Shown here piece after piece: positions 15,001 to 55,239 of a stretch of 64,000 nucleotides of DNA; the stretch's first letter is position 1; every line of letters starts with the position of its first letter. The notes beneath the pieces are model-generated. The model was not told the DNA's origin. It did not search any database and saw only the letters and a program-made list of their open reading frames with translations. This DNA comes from Notospermus geniculatus. Its lineage: Eukaryota; Nemertea; Pilidiophora; Heteronemertea; Lineidae. The position numbers and the translations under genes were made by a program. The DNA lies in NCBI GenBank assembly GCA_002633025.1, contig NMRB01002242.1:7216-71215 (forward strand), given 5' to 3'.

Positions 15001-18000
15001 GGGGCATGTCAATGAACGGAATGGGGACGAGGTTCGAACCCTCCACAGGTGGATGCATGATCACACGGACGTAGTTCAAGTACACGTGCAATGTCGTGTT
15101 GTGTGTCGTAAGGTGTTGTCGCGAATGGGCGACGACAGGGACCTCAAAGTAGAAAGGTCATGAGATTTCATCAAAACCTTCCTCTTTCTTCCACAGGTCG
15201 TGTGTGACTGATGTCTGTGACTGCCCAAGTAATCAACAGTGTTCCTGCGAGGCCATGACAGCTTATGAAAGTCTATGCAAGAGAGAGGGAGTCGAGATGA
15301 AAGAATGGAGAACGAACAGATTCTGTGGAGGTAAGAAATGTTTTATCATTGAGTACGAAATTCGAGCAGGTGGTAACAATTTAACGGTCGATTGGACTGG
15401 TCGGAGACTACAGTACTGCTGGACAATCGCCTTGCGACCCTCACCATGTGATTTGTTATAAAGACAGTTTAGTAGTCTGTTCATAACACTAACATCGAGT
15501 TGTTAGCTTTCGATCTAATGCTCGTATATTCCTAGCCGGGCTTCACCACATTTGGTGCAGTGACCAGGATTCGCGCAGGGTTCTTGTGGATATTTGGGGC
15601 ACGTCTAAGATACATGTACATGTAAATATTCAAGGCCAGGCAAGACAAAAAACTGAGTGTCGAATGCACGTATGCCTTCTGAAACAATTTGAATAAATTT
15701 TAACCAATCAGCACTATTCGAAATCTTAGTCACTGAATATTCAAATTAGAACCCTCTTCAGCTGTAGAGAGGGTAAATTCAAATTCTAAAGGAATGCACG
15801 CTGCAACTTTTCGATGGATGAAAAACTTCAGAGCTCAATTCCGAATACACTATTGACCACTACGTCACATTCTGTGAATATCAAAGGTTCTCAGCTTTCG
15901 CTGCCTTCGTCACCGTTTGTGTGCGGTGGCGAAGGGGCGAGCGCTAACAACTCTGGGTGCTCTATAACAGAACCAGTATCAGTGATTGAAGAGGCACAGC
16001 GCTCATTACGGTCGCTTCAGAAAATCGTCCGCGTCCGCGTCCTTGACGATCTGCAGCCCCTTCTTGCCAGGTTGAAGAGCGTGACCAATTCTTCACCGAA
16101 TCATTAAGATTATATCTTAACTGTATCACAGTCTAATGATTAGGCTTAGTGCGTCTCCTGAAATAAATCTGAGGTCATTATTGACCAAATTGAGTGGGTT
16201 TAGATCGCAAAAGTACAAAATGTATCAGTAATGCGAGGCATTAGGGAGGTTTCGCAAGCGCCCGGTTAGGCCCTACGACGACGTTTATCTATTGTATGGG
16301 CATACCCACACAATAGATAAACGTCGTCGTAGGGCCTAACCGGGCGCTTGCGAAACCTCACTAATGTTTGTCAATACACCAAAATCGCAGTTGTAAGGTC
16401 ACAGCGACCTAGTGGCTTTGCCACTGGGATCTATCTCCTCCAACATTATCCTATCAAAAGCGTCAGGGTCAGGACTTTCGAAGATATCATAGCCTCACCC
16501 TACATGTATGTCCATGCCATGACGAATCAGCCCACCCTCTCAAACTGGAGTCATCCCTCCCTGGTATCTATTTTGAATGAGGGAGGCAATAGCTGTCTGT
16601 AATGACCCGCCTGAATCTCAGGATGCGGTCGACCCGTTATGACAGTCTCTGATAAGTTTACGGCTTAGAGGGCTTATTGCCCTGTAGTGGTGCACTGTCA
16701 GATGGACCAGGCGAAATTCCTCGGACACTGACAGAAACTGCGCTCTACCGCACTCTCAAGCCATATTGATTCTAACCACTGAACCGACCCTAAGAGGGTC
16801 TGATACCGTTGAATTAAAAGTCGCGTCTAATTGGCCATGATTTGTTTGCGGATGCTGAGGCTTGTTGCAGCCAGGACCCTAATTGCATCTGATAGGATGA
16901 TCAGTGGAGCTTTATAAGAAATGAGACAGTAACGAGAAATGGTTGAGGAATACACGAATAAGCATCATTAATGTAGCATTTGTTACCAACCAAAACTCGG
17001 GCTGTGCCGCAGACGGAGTTTTCTTCAAAGTTTCTGCTTTATTGCAAACGCTTTGAATGTAGATTGAATTTTGATTATGATTTTTGACATTAATCTATAA
17101 AATGGACAATGTTTTCATGTGCATGGATTTCTTAATTTTATCGGTAGATAATAATTTCTTGGAATCTTAATGTTGGACATGATTAGTCGTTCGTTAGAAA
17201 TGTCTGTATTGAAGCTGAAGAAAAAGTTACTCAACCTCGCCGACGGTGCGACAGGCTGCCCCTTACACAGAGCGTTACAAATATCGTAAAATTATACCAA
17301 ACCTGGCTTTGCCAATGCGATCTTCCTCTAACATATCATTTCAAAAGCGTCAGCGTCAGGACTACAACAGCCTGCTGGGAGGTCCGCAATGCCGACCATC
17401 ACCAACAGGAGCGGGACCCCGGCAATGCCAGACTTCACAACTGCGATTTTGGTGTATCCAAGTAATACTCAATCATAAAATGGCACCACTGGAGGGGTGG
17501 AAAGAATGAATCACAAGTCTGTCGGCGACAGGGAACCTTAGGGGGCTTAACCAGGGTCATGAAAAGGTCTACCGGCTTACCTATCTCTCCTTAATATGAA
17601 CGTATGTTCCACTAACAACACATGAAATTGCCCCCCCCCCCCGAAGATGCAGAAATCCTTATGCGCCTTAAACTGGAGAACTTTGATTTTAGTAACAACA
17701 CGCGGGGACTTAGGTCTGAATTTTGTGAGGAAATATTGGTTTCCCAAGAGCGCCAATAAATTGTGGCATGTCCCCTTTAACTGACGATTGTAACCTTGTG
17801 ATTAATTACACTTGGTTTATCAGCCTCTACCAATCGTAATCAGCGAAATGGAAAACAATATTAATTCCTAGAAATCACTGATATTTGTTTACATCAAGTA
17901 GTTAGTCATTGTTTATAGATGTATCTCGGAGGCAACTCCGTGATACCGCGAGATTTCTTAGGAAGGGCAATTTCTCATGTGCTCACTTTGCAAAACAGAG

Positions 18001-18634
18001 AGATGGCCTGTGCATCTACATACGGTGGTCGCATTCTAGGATTTTAACCAATCAAAACGCTACATTTATTTTCGTCTGTTGACAAGCAAGATGATGGTGG
18101 CAAAATTTACATATAAAGATGTTCACAGCAGCATAAGATGTCTGTATCGAACATAAGATGTTCATGAACATACGATATTGACGCCGTGCCCATTGGTCAA
18201 ATTCAATGGATATTAATGAAGAACACGTGACACCACTATGAAATGATTGGTCATGCTGATTGCGCCAGAAGGTGGCGTGATAAAGTAGGGATGTAATGGA
18301 ATGTGCCATTCGGCAACAAAATCCTTGGCTTCGAAGGGGTTAAATTTTGGAAATTTTCGTTGCTAAATTTTTTGCTCTTTTCTTTTCAGCCCCGAAGTGT
18401 CCGATCGGTGCGGTGTGGGACCAGTGCGGACCAGCCTGCCCCCTAACGTGTGATAACTACGACAAGAAGGAAGACTGTCGGAAGCCGTGCATACCCGGAT
18501 GTCAATGTCCTGCTGGACTCGTGTTACACAACAGTCGATGCATAAAAACAAGAAAGTGTCCACAAAACAAAGACTCAAAAGGGAAGGTCGACGTGTCTCA
18601 AAATGAAGCACAACTTTTTTCATCACGTAGCTAG
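5933..18634 (+). CDS. BMPER: BMP-binding endothelial regulator / Crossveinless-2 (11 exons, complete)
   Basis: Predicted secreted modulator that binds BMP ligands outside the cell. Coding exons: 5933-6017, 8772-8857, 9899-10084, 10192-10282, 10643-10825, 11665-11771, 13405-13542, 13829-13982, 14295-14958, 15197-15330, 18390-18634. Every junction has AG/GT borders and compatible phase; the sum is 2073 nt, i.e. 690 residues plus TAG, close to vertebrate BMPER (about 685). Domain order: signal peptide (residues 1 to about 26), five Cys-rich VWC domains (about 33-343), VWD (344 to about 500) with FGDPH at 351-355 and CGLCGNFN from 477, C8 (to about 609), and a TIL domain in the last exon. Five VWC plus VWD-C8-TIL is the diagnostic BMPER architecture; chordin-like and kielin families differ. 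In known BMPER proteins cleavage occurs inside GDPH, and that motif is intact. No frameshift or missing cysteine motif was seen. The start is the first ATG before a hydrophobic leader. It is convergent with the minus-strand astacin gene ending at 23817. Confidence 0.95.
7314..7437. mobile_element. Foldback MITE family 1
   Basis: Nearly perfect ~124-bp palindrome with ends TTAGGGAGGTTTCGC and its complement, and arms carrying CCCGGTTAGGCC and ACGACGTTTATCTATTG. Lies in BMPER intron 1. The same element recurs at 16241, 38101 and 62239. Confidence 0.85.
8340..8448. mobile_element. Foldback MITE family 3 (AAATGCTTTTACTT arms)
   Basis: Palindrome with arms AAAGACTAG and AAATGCTTTTACTT and outer CATATGAATAAAGAC; about 109 bp, in BMPER intron 1. 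Confidence 0.75.
8772..13982 (+). CDS. BMPER: BMPER exons 2-8: five VWC (chordin-like Cys-rich) domains
   Basis: Seven exons encode five consecutive VWC repeats. Each carries a CxxCxC core and a terminal CCxxC, readable as CCDVC, CCPAC, CCPKC, CCPRC and CCPKC. Domains 1, 2, 4 and 5 are split by introns just after the CxC core (CICK, LTCQ, CVCQ, and between exons 7 and 8), while domain 3 sits in one exon (10643-10825). In the family the first VWC repeat carries most BMP affinity; this is family knowledge, not visible here. Confidence 0.92.
9028..9152. mobile_element. Foldback MITE family 2 (right end lost)
   Basis: Begins TAGGGAGGTTTAGAAA with arm AAACGATAAACGC and inner GACAACGTTATTTTTC; the mirror arm breaks off after AACGTTTATTG. 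In BMPER intron 2. Confidence 0.75.
14295..14958 (+). CDS. BMPER: BMPER exon 9: von Willebrand D domain
   Basis: A single 664-nt exon carries the VWD domain: FGDPHYRSFDGK near its start, a central beta-rich part, and CGLCGNFNNDDSDDF near residue 477. The C8 module begins at its end (CGHSFSRK, then HHECGFFFSHAFKACRDVV). No internal intron is needed; the reading frame is open throughout. Confidence 0.95.
16241..16364. mobile_element. Foldback MITE family 1
   Basis: Same palindrome as at 7314, in the last BMPER intron; the right terminus has one mismatch (CCTCACTAA). Confidence 0.85.
16375..16490. repeat. Dispersed repeat (AAAATCGCAGTTGTAAGGTC)
   Basis: Shares CACCAAAATCGCAGTTGTAA, GGCTTTGCCA and TCAAAAGCGTCAGGGTCAGG with copies at about 17255-17480, 20190-20410, 49890-50080 and 51840-52005. 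Function unknown; probably a transposable-element remnant. Confidence 0.6.
17255..17480. repeat. Dispersed repeat, same family as 16375
   Basis: Left part ACCTGGCTTTGCCA and TCAAAAGCGTCAGCGTCAGG; right part ends ACAACTGCGATTTTGGTGTA, the complement of the left end of the family, so the full element is a foldback. Confidence 0.6.
18390..18634 (+). CDS. BMPER: BMPER exon 11: TIL domain and stop codon
   Basis: The last exon codes for a trypsin-inhibitor-like Cys-rich domain (CPIGAVWDQCGPACPLTC, then CIPGCQCPAGLVLH) followed by a short polar tail and TAG at 18632. The 3.1-kb intron before it (15331-18389) contains a foldback element and dispersed-repeat fragments. Confidence 0.92.
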
Positions 18635-19924
18635 AACCGTGTGAGGGATGATCGAAAACAGGGAATCAGGACGTGCTGCCGTGTTGTGAATCTCTCCTCG
18701 TTCGAAGACATCAGTCTTCGTGCAATTCACATGCAAAGCGGAAGGCGGACCATGGGGTGTTTGGTGCTAGTTGGTGTCCAGTCTTAGGCAGTTTCGCCGC
18801 AAAAAGGACAGTATTTCTTACCATACCGGGACTAAGGAAGCGAGATTCTGGAATAGACTGTGCTCTATAGAAAGATGGACTTCGCAGCCGTGAGCAGCGA
18901 GTGATGGACTTCGCAGTGGCTACGGACGCACCACTCTGTTCGGCCAGTAGTAGATCCATGATTGTGGTCAGTTGAATTACGCATTATAGCGCTGTACTCC
19001 GTGACAAGTTTTGTCGCAGTGCTCTTCAGATGCATTTTGTCCAGTGCACTAGGTATGGGCTTCCACTGGTGTCGACATCTTTGGATATACATACATGTAG
19101 GGCGTGCTTTTGTAATGCTTGAGTGGGGGTATCAGTCATGACGTCAGCAAAACCAAAGGTTGTTCATCTAAAGCAATATACAATGTAATTCTATGTGTTT
19201 TCCGACGCTATTTATTGATAGGTGCAATGCTTTCCGAAAGGGTACTTACCATTGTCCAGTCTCTTTTTATTGCATTTCACTATTGGTATCTTGTGTAGAA
19301 TTCATTCATGTTTAGTTTCCATGGTTAGAAAGGGAGAAGGGAATTTCTCTCATCTGAAACACACGAAGGGAAACTGGTATGATATTAGGGAGGTTCAGAT
19401 CCCAACTGATAGCGACAACGTCAACGACGATATAAACGACTTCAAACCGATGTCATTCTCGGAAGCTTTAGGCGAAGTGGCGTTGCTCGGACGGGGTGAC
19501 ACTGACAACTACATGTAATGTAAACGTGGGGATTACCCCAGCATTTGATGACGTAGAATGTAGGCCGCAAAGATAGGTCCACCTCTGTCCGATCACGGGA
19601 AAAATCTGAAATTTTCCGTAATATCTTGCGGTGTTAACAATACATGGGTATGATGGGGATGTGATGTTGTAGCGAATGGTTGTGCATGACAATTTTAGAC
19701 GATTGCACTAGATTTTGACGAGCATGAAAACAGAAATTTAGGTGCCAAAAATTGGGTAAAATATTATCACCACGACGACCTGTGTTTTGGGCAGAGAGCT
19801 TGAATCCTATCAGTGCACGTTTTTACGTGTATTACATGTATTAAGTTATTTGTACATTTGTAGGTTTTTGTAATTTATGAGGTTTATGTAAGAACATGAA
19901 CATACATGTATATAGGACACTGTA

Positions 19925-19930
19925 AATAAA
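19925..19930 (+). terminator. Candidate poly(A) signal of BMPER
   Basis: AATAAA lies about 1.3 kb after the BMPER stop and is followed by a T-rich stretch. It is the first canonical hexamer I noticed downstream on this strand. The same phrase (TGTAAATAAATGTAAATGTA) recurs near 20536, so it may be part of a small repeat. Confidence 0.4.
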
Positions 19931-22900
19931 TGTAAATGTAGTTTTTTTCCGAAATATCCTTTAGTTTCTTGTTTTCACCCCATGCATTTCACCTGGCGGA
20001 TTTGAAATCATAATACCAAGTGTGATAAAATCTAATGCCCCCACCCTTCTGATGTCCCCCTGCATTGTTTGTCACAGGATTAAGGATCTTGGTCTCTCTA
20101 GAGTCCAATTCAATGGTGCCGCTTAATCCGTAAATGTATTTGTTGGGGGACATCACATATCGGTGGACATTAGATTCTTTTACACCGGTACTGCAAAATC
20201 CCAGGTAAGGTCACAGAGCCCTGGCTTTGCCACAGGAAGATCCTCCAGCAAGAATATAACAACAAAAACGTCAGTGTCAGGACTTCGATTCGAAGGATCA
20301 ACAACCTGTCTGTGGTCAGCAATTCGACCATCACCAATAGGAGAAGCTGGACCCAGGTCGGCAGTACCAGATCTCTCTGGCCTTACAACTGGGATTTTGC
20401 TGTATTACAAAAAGTGCGCGAGAAAAGTGTCAGATTCTTTCAACGAATAAAAGACGGATGGACCCAAGGTATCACCCCCACCTCAGCACCAAGCTCTGAA
20501 GTCATGTCTGGCCTGTAGGTGTAGGCCTAAGACAATGTAAATAAATGTAAATGTACATGTAAGATGTACACGATAACATCACGAAATACATAATGATGAG
20601 TACATGAATGCGCACTTATGCGGCATAGCTTACAGGATCAACTCCTCCTTCAGGTTCAATTCCTTCAGCTCTCAGGTTCAACTCCTTCGTAACGCTAAAC
20701 TTACCCATTTACATTCAACCTCCGCAGGAGGGGACTCCGGTCATGTGTGATACGAGATTAAGTTCACCGTGGACATCCCCATGGGCTTTGATGACGTCTC
20801 CACGTAGGCTACTTCACCATTGCCCGACCAACCAATATGCAGCACACCTTCAGTGGCCAGTCATGGGTAATGTTGTCTGCTCCCTTTTGACCACAAAGGG
20901 CAACCAGTACGAGTGGTTTATTTTTCTGGAAATTCCCCGGTGGCGAGTGTTCGTTTCCAACATCGTCCCACCTGCACACTCTAAATTATGTCTCAAGCCG
21001 TCCGTGGAAGTTCCATGCCAGTTACCGATTTTCTGAATACCTGTAGGCCTACATGTTTGTATGCTTGGTGCCTGTCACTTTTATGGTAATGTTACCTGAT
21101 TTTGTCTCTACTATTACAGAGGCCTACCAACTATCCGCATAATGGCCACGAACATGACTTACTGTAATTACGTAAGACCCACACTGGCCTATCATCACCG
21201 TCTTCGCTCGACACAAGAGCCCTCTATTTTCATTTTCAGGAACCGATACAAGAAGTCGCTGCAAATCCAACGAAGTCACTACTTTGGATTCCACCATCGC
21301 CAACTGAGTTGCAAGCAAGTGTAGCGAGATTGCTCGGTTTCCGGCAAACACCTCTGACGCCACTGTTTGAACTCATTTTTCATTCGTCATTTGTGATTTG
21401 CCACGAATCATCCATAACCTGTAAAATGAACACAACTGTTCACATTGATGTTCATTTTCTGATTTTGATTTTGAATGGAAAATGAGGAGCGAAAAATGGA
21501 AAGCGAGTAGTTCATTTCTTTGTAACTGCAGCCCAACTTACCTTGGTGGGAGGGTGCTCTGTTAGGGATGAACGAAACAACCGAAGCAAAATTTCAGTGC
21601 AAGTAACTCTGGCAATAGCCTCTTCATCGTGAGCGTGAAGACGGGAAATTGCTGTTGATAACTCGGACGTGAGCTCCCATCCTGCCCCAATCTAGTCGTC
21701 GCAAAATACAGGGAGTGCTCGCCAGTATACCGTCTTCTTATACTGGATGTACAATCTAATGAGCCCCGTATAGGTCAGGGGTAGGCATTTACTTGTACAG
21801 CCAAACATCAGACACGCAATAAACATCAGCCAAATATCCAGACAGGGCATACATAAACCGGCCTCAATGATAAAGGGCCTGACGACGGTTGCGAGAACTT
21901 CCTGCAGGCGTACATTTTCACACTAGGTTTCGGAGCTCCAACCCAGGCATGGAATCGTGTACCATTTTACAGAAGGTGTGCACCGCTTCATACCGATGGC
22001 AGCGACCCGAATAAGTCATCTCGGATCCCGTAACTTTAAGGGTTTACTTAAATCCTTTGTCAGGCTTATAGAGTTTACTAGTATATGATATGACGAACGC
22101 AACATCGAATGTGAATACCAGAAATTGTTCATATATGTTGAAGTTGACATTAAATACATGTCTTATTTTTGTGCATCATAAACATGGCGTTGCATAAAGT
22201 TAATTAGTGGATATCTTTCTCCTCGCTGGATATTAATTGAAGAGTTATAGGTACATCACATAACTACATTTTGTACTTGACAAAAATTTTCTGTGGATTT
22301 CTCCTTCTCGTTGTACATGTATCTACATTCTATGTTATTTTCTGTACCATACACACACAATAAATTGTTACATAGTTTTTGAATTGCTGACTTTAATATT
22401 GGCCCGTATTCTAGGTCGTCCCTTTAAAACAGGCTTTAAGGGCCCTTTAGTTAAGTGTCCCTTAGTTAAGTGTCCCTTTCCTTAAGGGTCCCTTAGCCAT
22501 TGGTATTCATGAACCACACTTTGGCTTCCCTTCCACTAAGGTCGCACTTTCTTAAAGAATTGCTTAAGGCTCCCTTTCTGGAAGTGCCACTTTCACTAAG
22601 TGACCCTTTAGGCTCAAGCATGAGTGTAACTACATGCAATCAAGCACAAGTCGGCTTATGGGAGATTAAAGTGTGGTCCACACCAACCTTTATCTTAAGG
22701 GTCCCCTTACCCCAAATAAAGTGCTCCCTTAAGCCAGCATCCTGATCTGTAGGAAAGCGAATTATTTCTGCGCATCTTCTACCTATTGCTGCTGAAATTG
22801 TTTTTAAACGATTCTTGAAGCTAAGCAGAGAAACAGCTTGCAACTCCCGATGGACAATCTGAAAACGAGCGAGTTTTATAATATCAAAGTGCCACTAGCA

Positions 22901-22959
22901 GTTGGGTCCATGGATATTCACTGCCTCTGGCAAGTCGTCGCCTATGAAATCCATCAGGT

Positions 22960-23082
22960 GATTGAATCCAACTTTGGCGAAGGGAAAACGATGAAAAAAT
23001 GCATCATCACTGTAGTCCTCCTCTTGAAACAGAGGGAGCCCTATTCGAAAATAGCTGCCCACATCCCCGACATTGATTGACG
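22960..23082 (-). pseudogene. Possible PIF/Harbinger-type transposase fragment
   Basis: The minus strand reads QEEDYSDDAFFHRFPFAKVG then FNHLMDFIGDDL, resembling the N-terminal part of HARBI1-like nucleases, where an acidic patch precedes FRxRFRFxK and a leucine-rich stretch. The frame ends soon after. A resemblance only; no catalytic motif is present. Confidence 0.3.
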
Positions 23083-23816
23083 TCATAAAAACGAGCCATG
23101 CGGTAAACGTAGTCGCCCATCGTCCACAAAACCACCAAAACTGAAGGCATCTGCACCAGCTNGCTGAGTGTTCACAATCGATCATCAGTCAATAGTGTCA
23201 ATCACTTTTACCACTGACCGTAATCATTTTGTGGTGATGATGTTCGTTTCAATCGGGGTAATCGTGTAATTGTGTGGCGGTCCTGGAAAACCCGTCGAAA
23301 GTCGCTGAGTGATCAACAGGGGTTGTTAGATTGCCTGTGCATTGATCGACTACTGTTCACCTGTTACCGCATTCTCAGGGCCGCATTCCTGGCCAAGTTC
23401 ACGAGGGTACAAGTGATCAAATCAGTATTCATGAGTGAAGAGAATGGGCATGGTAGGCGTGGAAAATAGGCCCTTGTCCGCCTCAGTATGATAATTTTAC
23501 GTTTGTAGACTGCGCGGTATTGGGGGAACAATCCAGTATATGCCTACATCTTCAAAATGTATCGAAATCTGGCATCATACGGAAATACTGCTAAGGCCTC
23601 TGTCACAGAATTTTCACTCGTCATTTGTAATTTGGCACCAATCAACCATAACCTAAGTATGAACATAGCATTTTCCGTTAACTGTGCCCATTGTCGTTCA
23701 TTTTCTGATTTTGATTCTGAATGGAAAACGAGGAGTGAAAAACGAAAAGTGAGCAGTTCGTTTCAATGTAACAGAAGCCTTAGACACGTGCCGTTTTAGA
23801 AATCAAATGTCACGCA

Positions 23817-52192
<28,376 letters not shown>

Positions 52193-53540
52193 GTTCTGAC
52201 TTCCGCGGAGCCAAATGCGAAAATCACAGTTCCAACCAAACTTATGGAACATGTAGGACACTCGCCGCGATTGGAGAAATTATTAGATAATTATTAGATA
52301 ATTATTCACTCATCGGACGAATTTGTATCGGTGAAGGCGGTCAATACAGATGAGTAGGCCTACATGTAGTATGTCCATCCGAAATTGTCGATATTCAGTC
52401 CGCGTTCAGGATTTGAAGCATTCATTTACTTCGTTACTTTTTGCTTCATTGGTGTATGCAATGATTTTTGTCATCATATGCGGTCATTCAGTGCAAACCG
52501 AATCGACGGAAAATGTTCGGCCATCATTGAAATACATTTTAATAAAACGATTCTTTATTATGTAGCAGTCCATGGGAATTATCAGTAGCAGTTCAACATC
52601 TGAAAAATCAAAATGTGACGAAAAATGTAATGAGATGGTCCATGGACCATGTGCTCACTTTGTGAATATACTAGAAGAACAAATGACAAGTGTTAAATCG
52701 AAATGTTCCAGGGCAAACCTCGACTCTCAGGGTAATATGATTATGGTCAAAATTTCAAGGTCAGTACATTCTCACTTGAGCAATTCATGATATACATGTA
52801 TGTATGTGCCAAAGTCCATCTGTACACATAGAGGGTACCTAGATACATGATCACACCAAGTCAGAAGATACATGTACTTGGTCAGATAGCCACTAAACGT
52901 GGTACCAAATGGCAACATTTTGAATTTTGACCTCTGTGACCTTGAAAAGTAGGTCAAATCAAAACCCGTTTCATAAGTCATGTATCCTCATTAGATACAC
53001 CTGAGATAAAAATTTGGAGATGATCCAGTCATTAGTTCAGGTGTTATTGCACTTTTTGTCTTCGGTTTTTGCCACCTGGTGGCCAAGCCAAGAATCAAAT
53101 CCGATTTTCCCATCGGAACCTGTACTAATGATAGTTGCACTGTTAATTCTACGCGCAGAAAAGCAAATGGTAATAAATAAAATAAAATAAAATTCGTTAG
53201 CCTTTGCTTGCTTCTGCCGGGTCACAAACATGAAAAGATGAAACAATAATAGACAGTCTACGTGGCATTTCAGGTGATGGTGCCGGCCACAGTTGAACCC
53301 GTTTTTATGTTCTATTGGTAATTATAGAAAGGCCACGTAATTGTCAAATTTATGACGAATATGGCCTACTTTTGGGATGTACCTTTGAAAGGGAGTAATT
53401 TGTAGTGATATTGACAGATGACAATAGTCAAGTGTCCTTTTTGTCGACCCTCCTAGGTTTTATGACGCCGATATACATGTAATAACTCGTCAACGTCCTG
53501 ATTTCACGCCTATCTCAAAACCTTTGGGTTTCGTCAAATA

Positions 53541-53812
53541 CTAGACTGGTTCCCGGTCCCAATATAGCTCAAGGATAAGGGACCGGTATTGCCTGATGTA
53601 ACGACGCAGTTGATTTGCTAGCTCATTTTTATTTTGAATTTGTAACGTCGCAGTTGATTGGTTAGCTATTTTGGGATGTGAGTAAATAAGCTATTTCTCA
53701 GTACTTCTGTGACGTGACATTGTGGCAGCTTTCTGCCACAAAATGGCCGCCCAATACCGGTCCCTTTCTCTGTCTGAGCTACGTTGGGACCGAGAACCAG
53801 TCTAATCAAATA
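53541..53812. mobile_element. Foldback (AGACTGGTTCCCGGTCCCAA)
   Basis: Ends AGACTGGTTCCCGGTCCCAA and TTGGGACCGAGAACCAGTCT with inner ACCGGTATTG arms. A relative at about 62845-63125 (AGACTGGTTTCCGGTCCCAA). Confidence 0.7.
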
Positions 53813-55239
53813 CAACCTCGTGTCCTGTATTGGTTTTCAAAAACTTACCGATACTAGTTCCAATTTTTTTCACTCACACCCTCAATTATTTCTGACTTAC
53901 CGCGTTTACTTCGCGCTACTTTTTAGGTTGTCAGACTGTTTATTGGATGTACCTATATCTGTCATGTCTGTCGACCAATCAGCGAAGACATGGAACAAGA
54001 TGGCGGTCACTATCGATCGCCACATTGGCCCTGGCGGTGCAATCGGGAATCAATCTTGATCGAGCATTTTGATAGAATCAGTTGCCCGTTAATGATGTCA
54101 ATGAGGAACCTAACTCACTGCCTCAATAGGTGTCACTACTGGTTAAATCTATTGAATTGAAAGGGACATTCAGGTCATGACCAATTTCCTACACAAAGAG
54201 GCGTCCATGGTAAAATAGGACATGATTACTGTGTACTGCCCTTTGTCACAGTTATAATCCCCTTACACGACTAGACAGATTAGGCCTACAGGTCTATCGA
54301 AAGAGGAAATTGTGAATCTATCTATAAATAGGATGAAACAGCCCGAAATTATGTTTTATAATAGTGTATTATTAGTCCAATATTCTCAATTTTCTCCATT
54401 GTTTCGTCTACGATACTTAATGAGAAGGAGTTTTTGCCATTCCTCACTTCTAACTACATGTATCGAGGGAAACTTTTCGTGTCATTCGTAAATGTTTATC
54501 AGCGAACAGTTGCCCATGCAGATATAAACAGGAGACAGTTTGTTCAATGATAATATTGTATAATTATCGTAAATGGATCACACATACACTTTTACATAGT
54601 ATATAAGAGCCGTTTGATCAGAAACGTGACAGGAAAAAATCTGAAAAAGATGGGGGGACATCAGGCGGGTGGGGACATTAGATTTTATCACACCTGTACA
54701 ATGCCTTCTCTTTGTAATCTCCTTGTTTCTATTCAACTCTTTTAGCCAACCTAAACTTTTCACGCCTTCCTGTTTTTCAGGGTTTCTTTTATTTATTATA
54801 TAGATACATAATTGGGATCCAGGTCATTTTCAATTCTGGGATCTCTACTAGAAAGTGCCTGAGGAAGACACCGGAAGGGGGCGACAGCGAAATTCGAAGA
54901 CGACTTTACTTTTACACCGTGTACTATCATTTCCTATGTCGTTTTTTGTGATCTATGTTGGATATCTGAAGGCTGAACGTGTTGTTTTGCCACTTTTTAA
55001 AAATCTGTGTCCAAACGGCTATACAATATGCGGACGGCCCTACAGAATGAGCCATGATTCCTTGAGTTCCTCGATAAGAAACGTACAGTATATGCATTGC
55101 GACGACATACAGCTTCATCAACACAATGAAATCTTGCGCCAAATATCAAGTAGTCCTAAGTCCGGTTCTCCAACAGGTTTTCTGGTTGGCGGATCTGATC
55201 GAGGACGCTGAACAAGTTATATTTAGACCTATAATTTTA

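Larger units (their letters stand above)
18635..23816. other. Region between BMPER and astacin copy 1
   Basis: Contains the BMPER 3' UTR, a dispersed-repeat copy at about 20190-20410, a CCCTTAAG-rich repeat at 22400-22740 and a possible transposase scrap at 22960-23082. Otherwise I see nothing in it. Confidence 0.5.
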
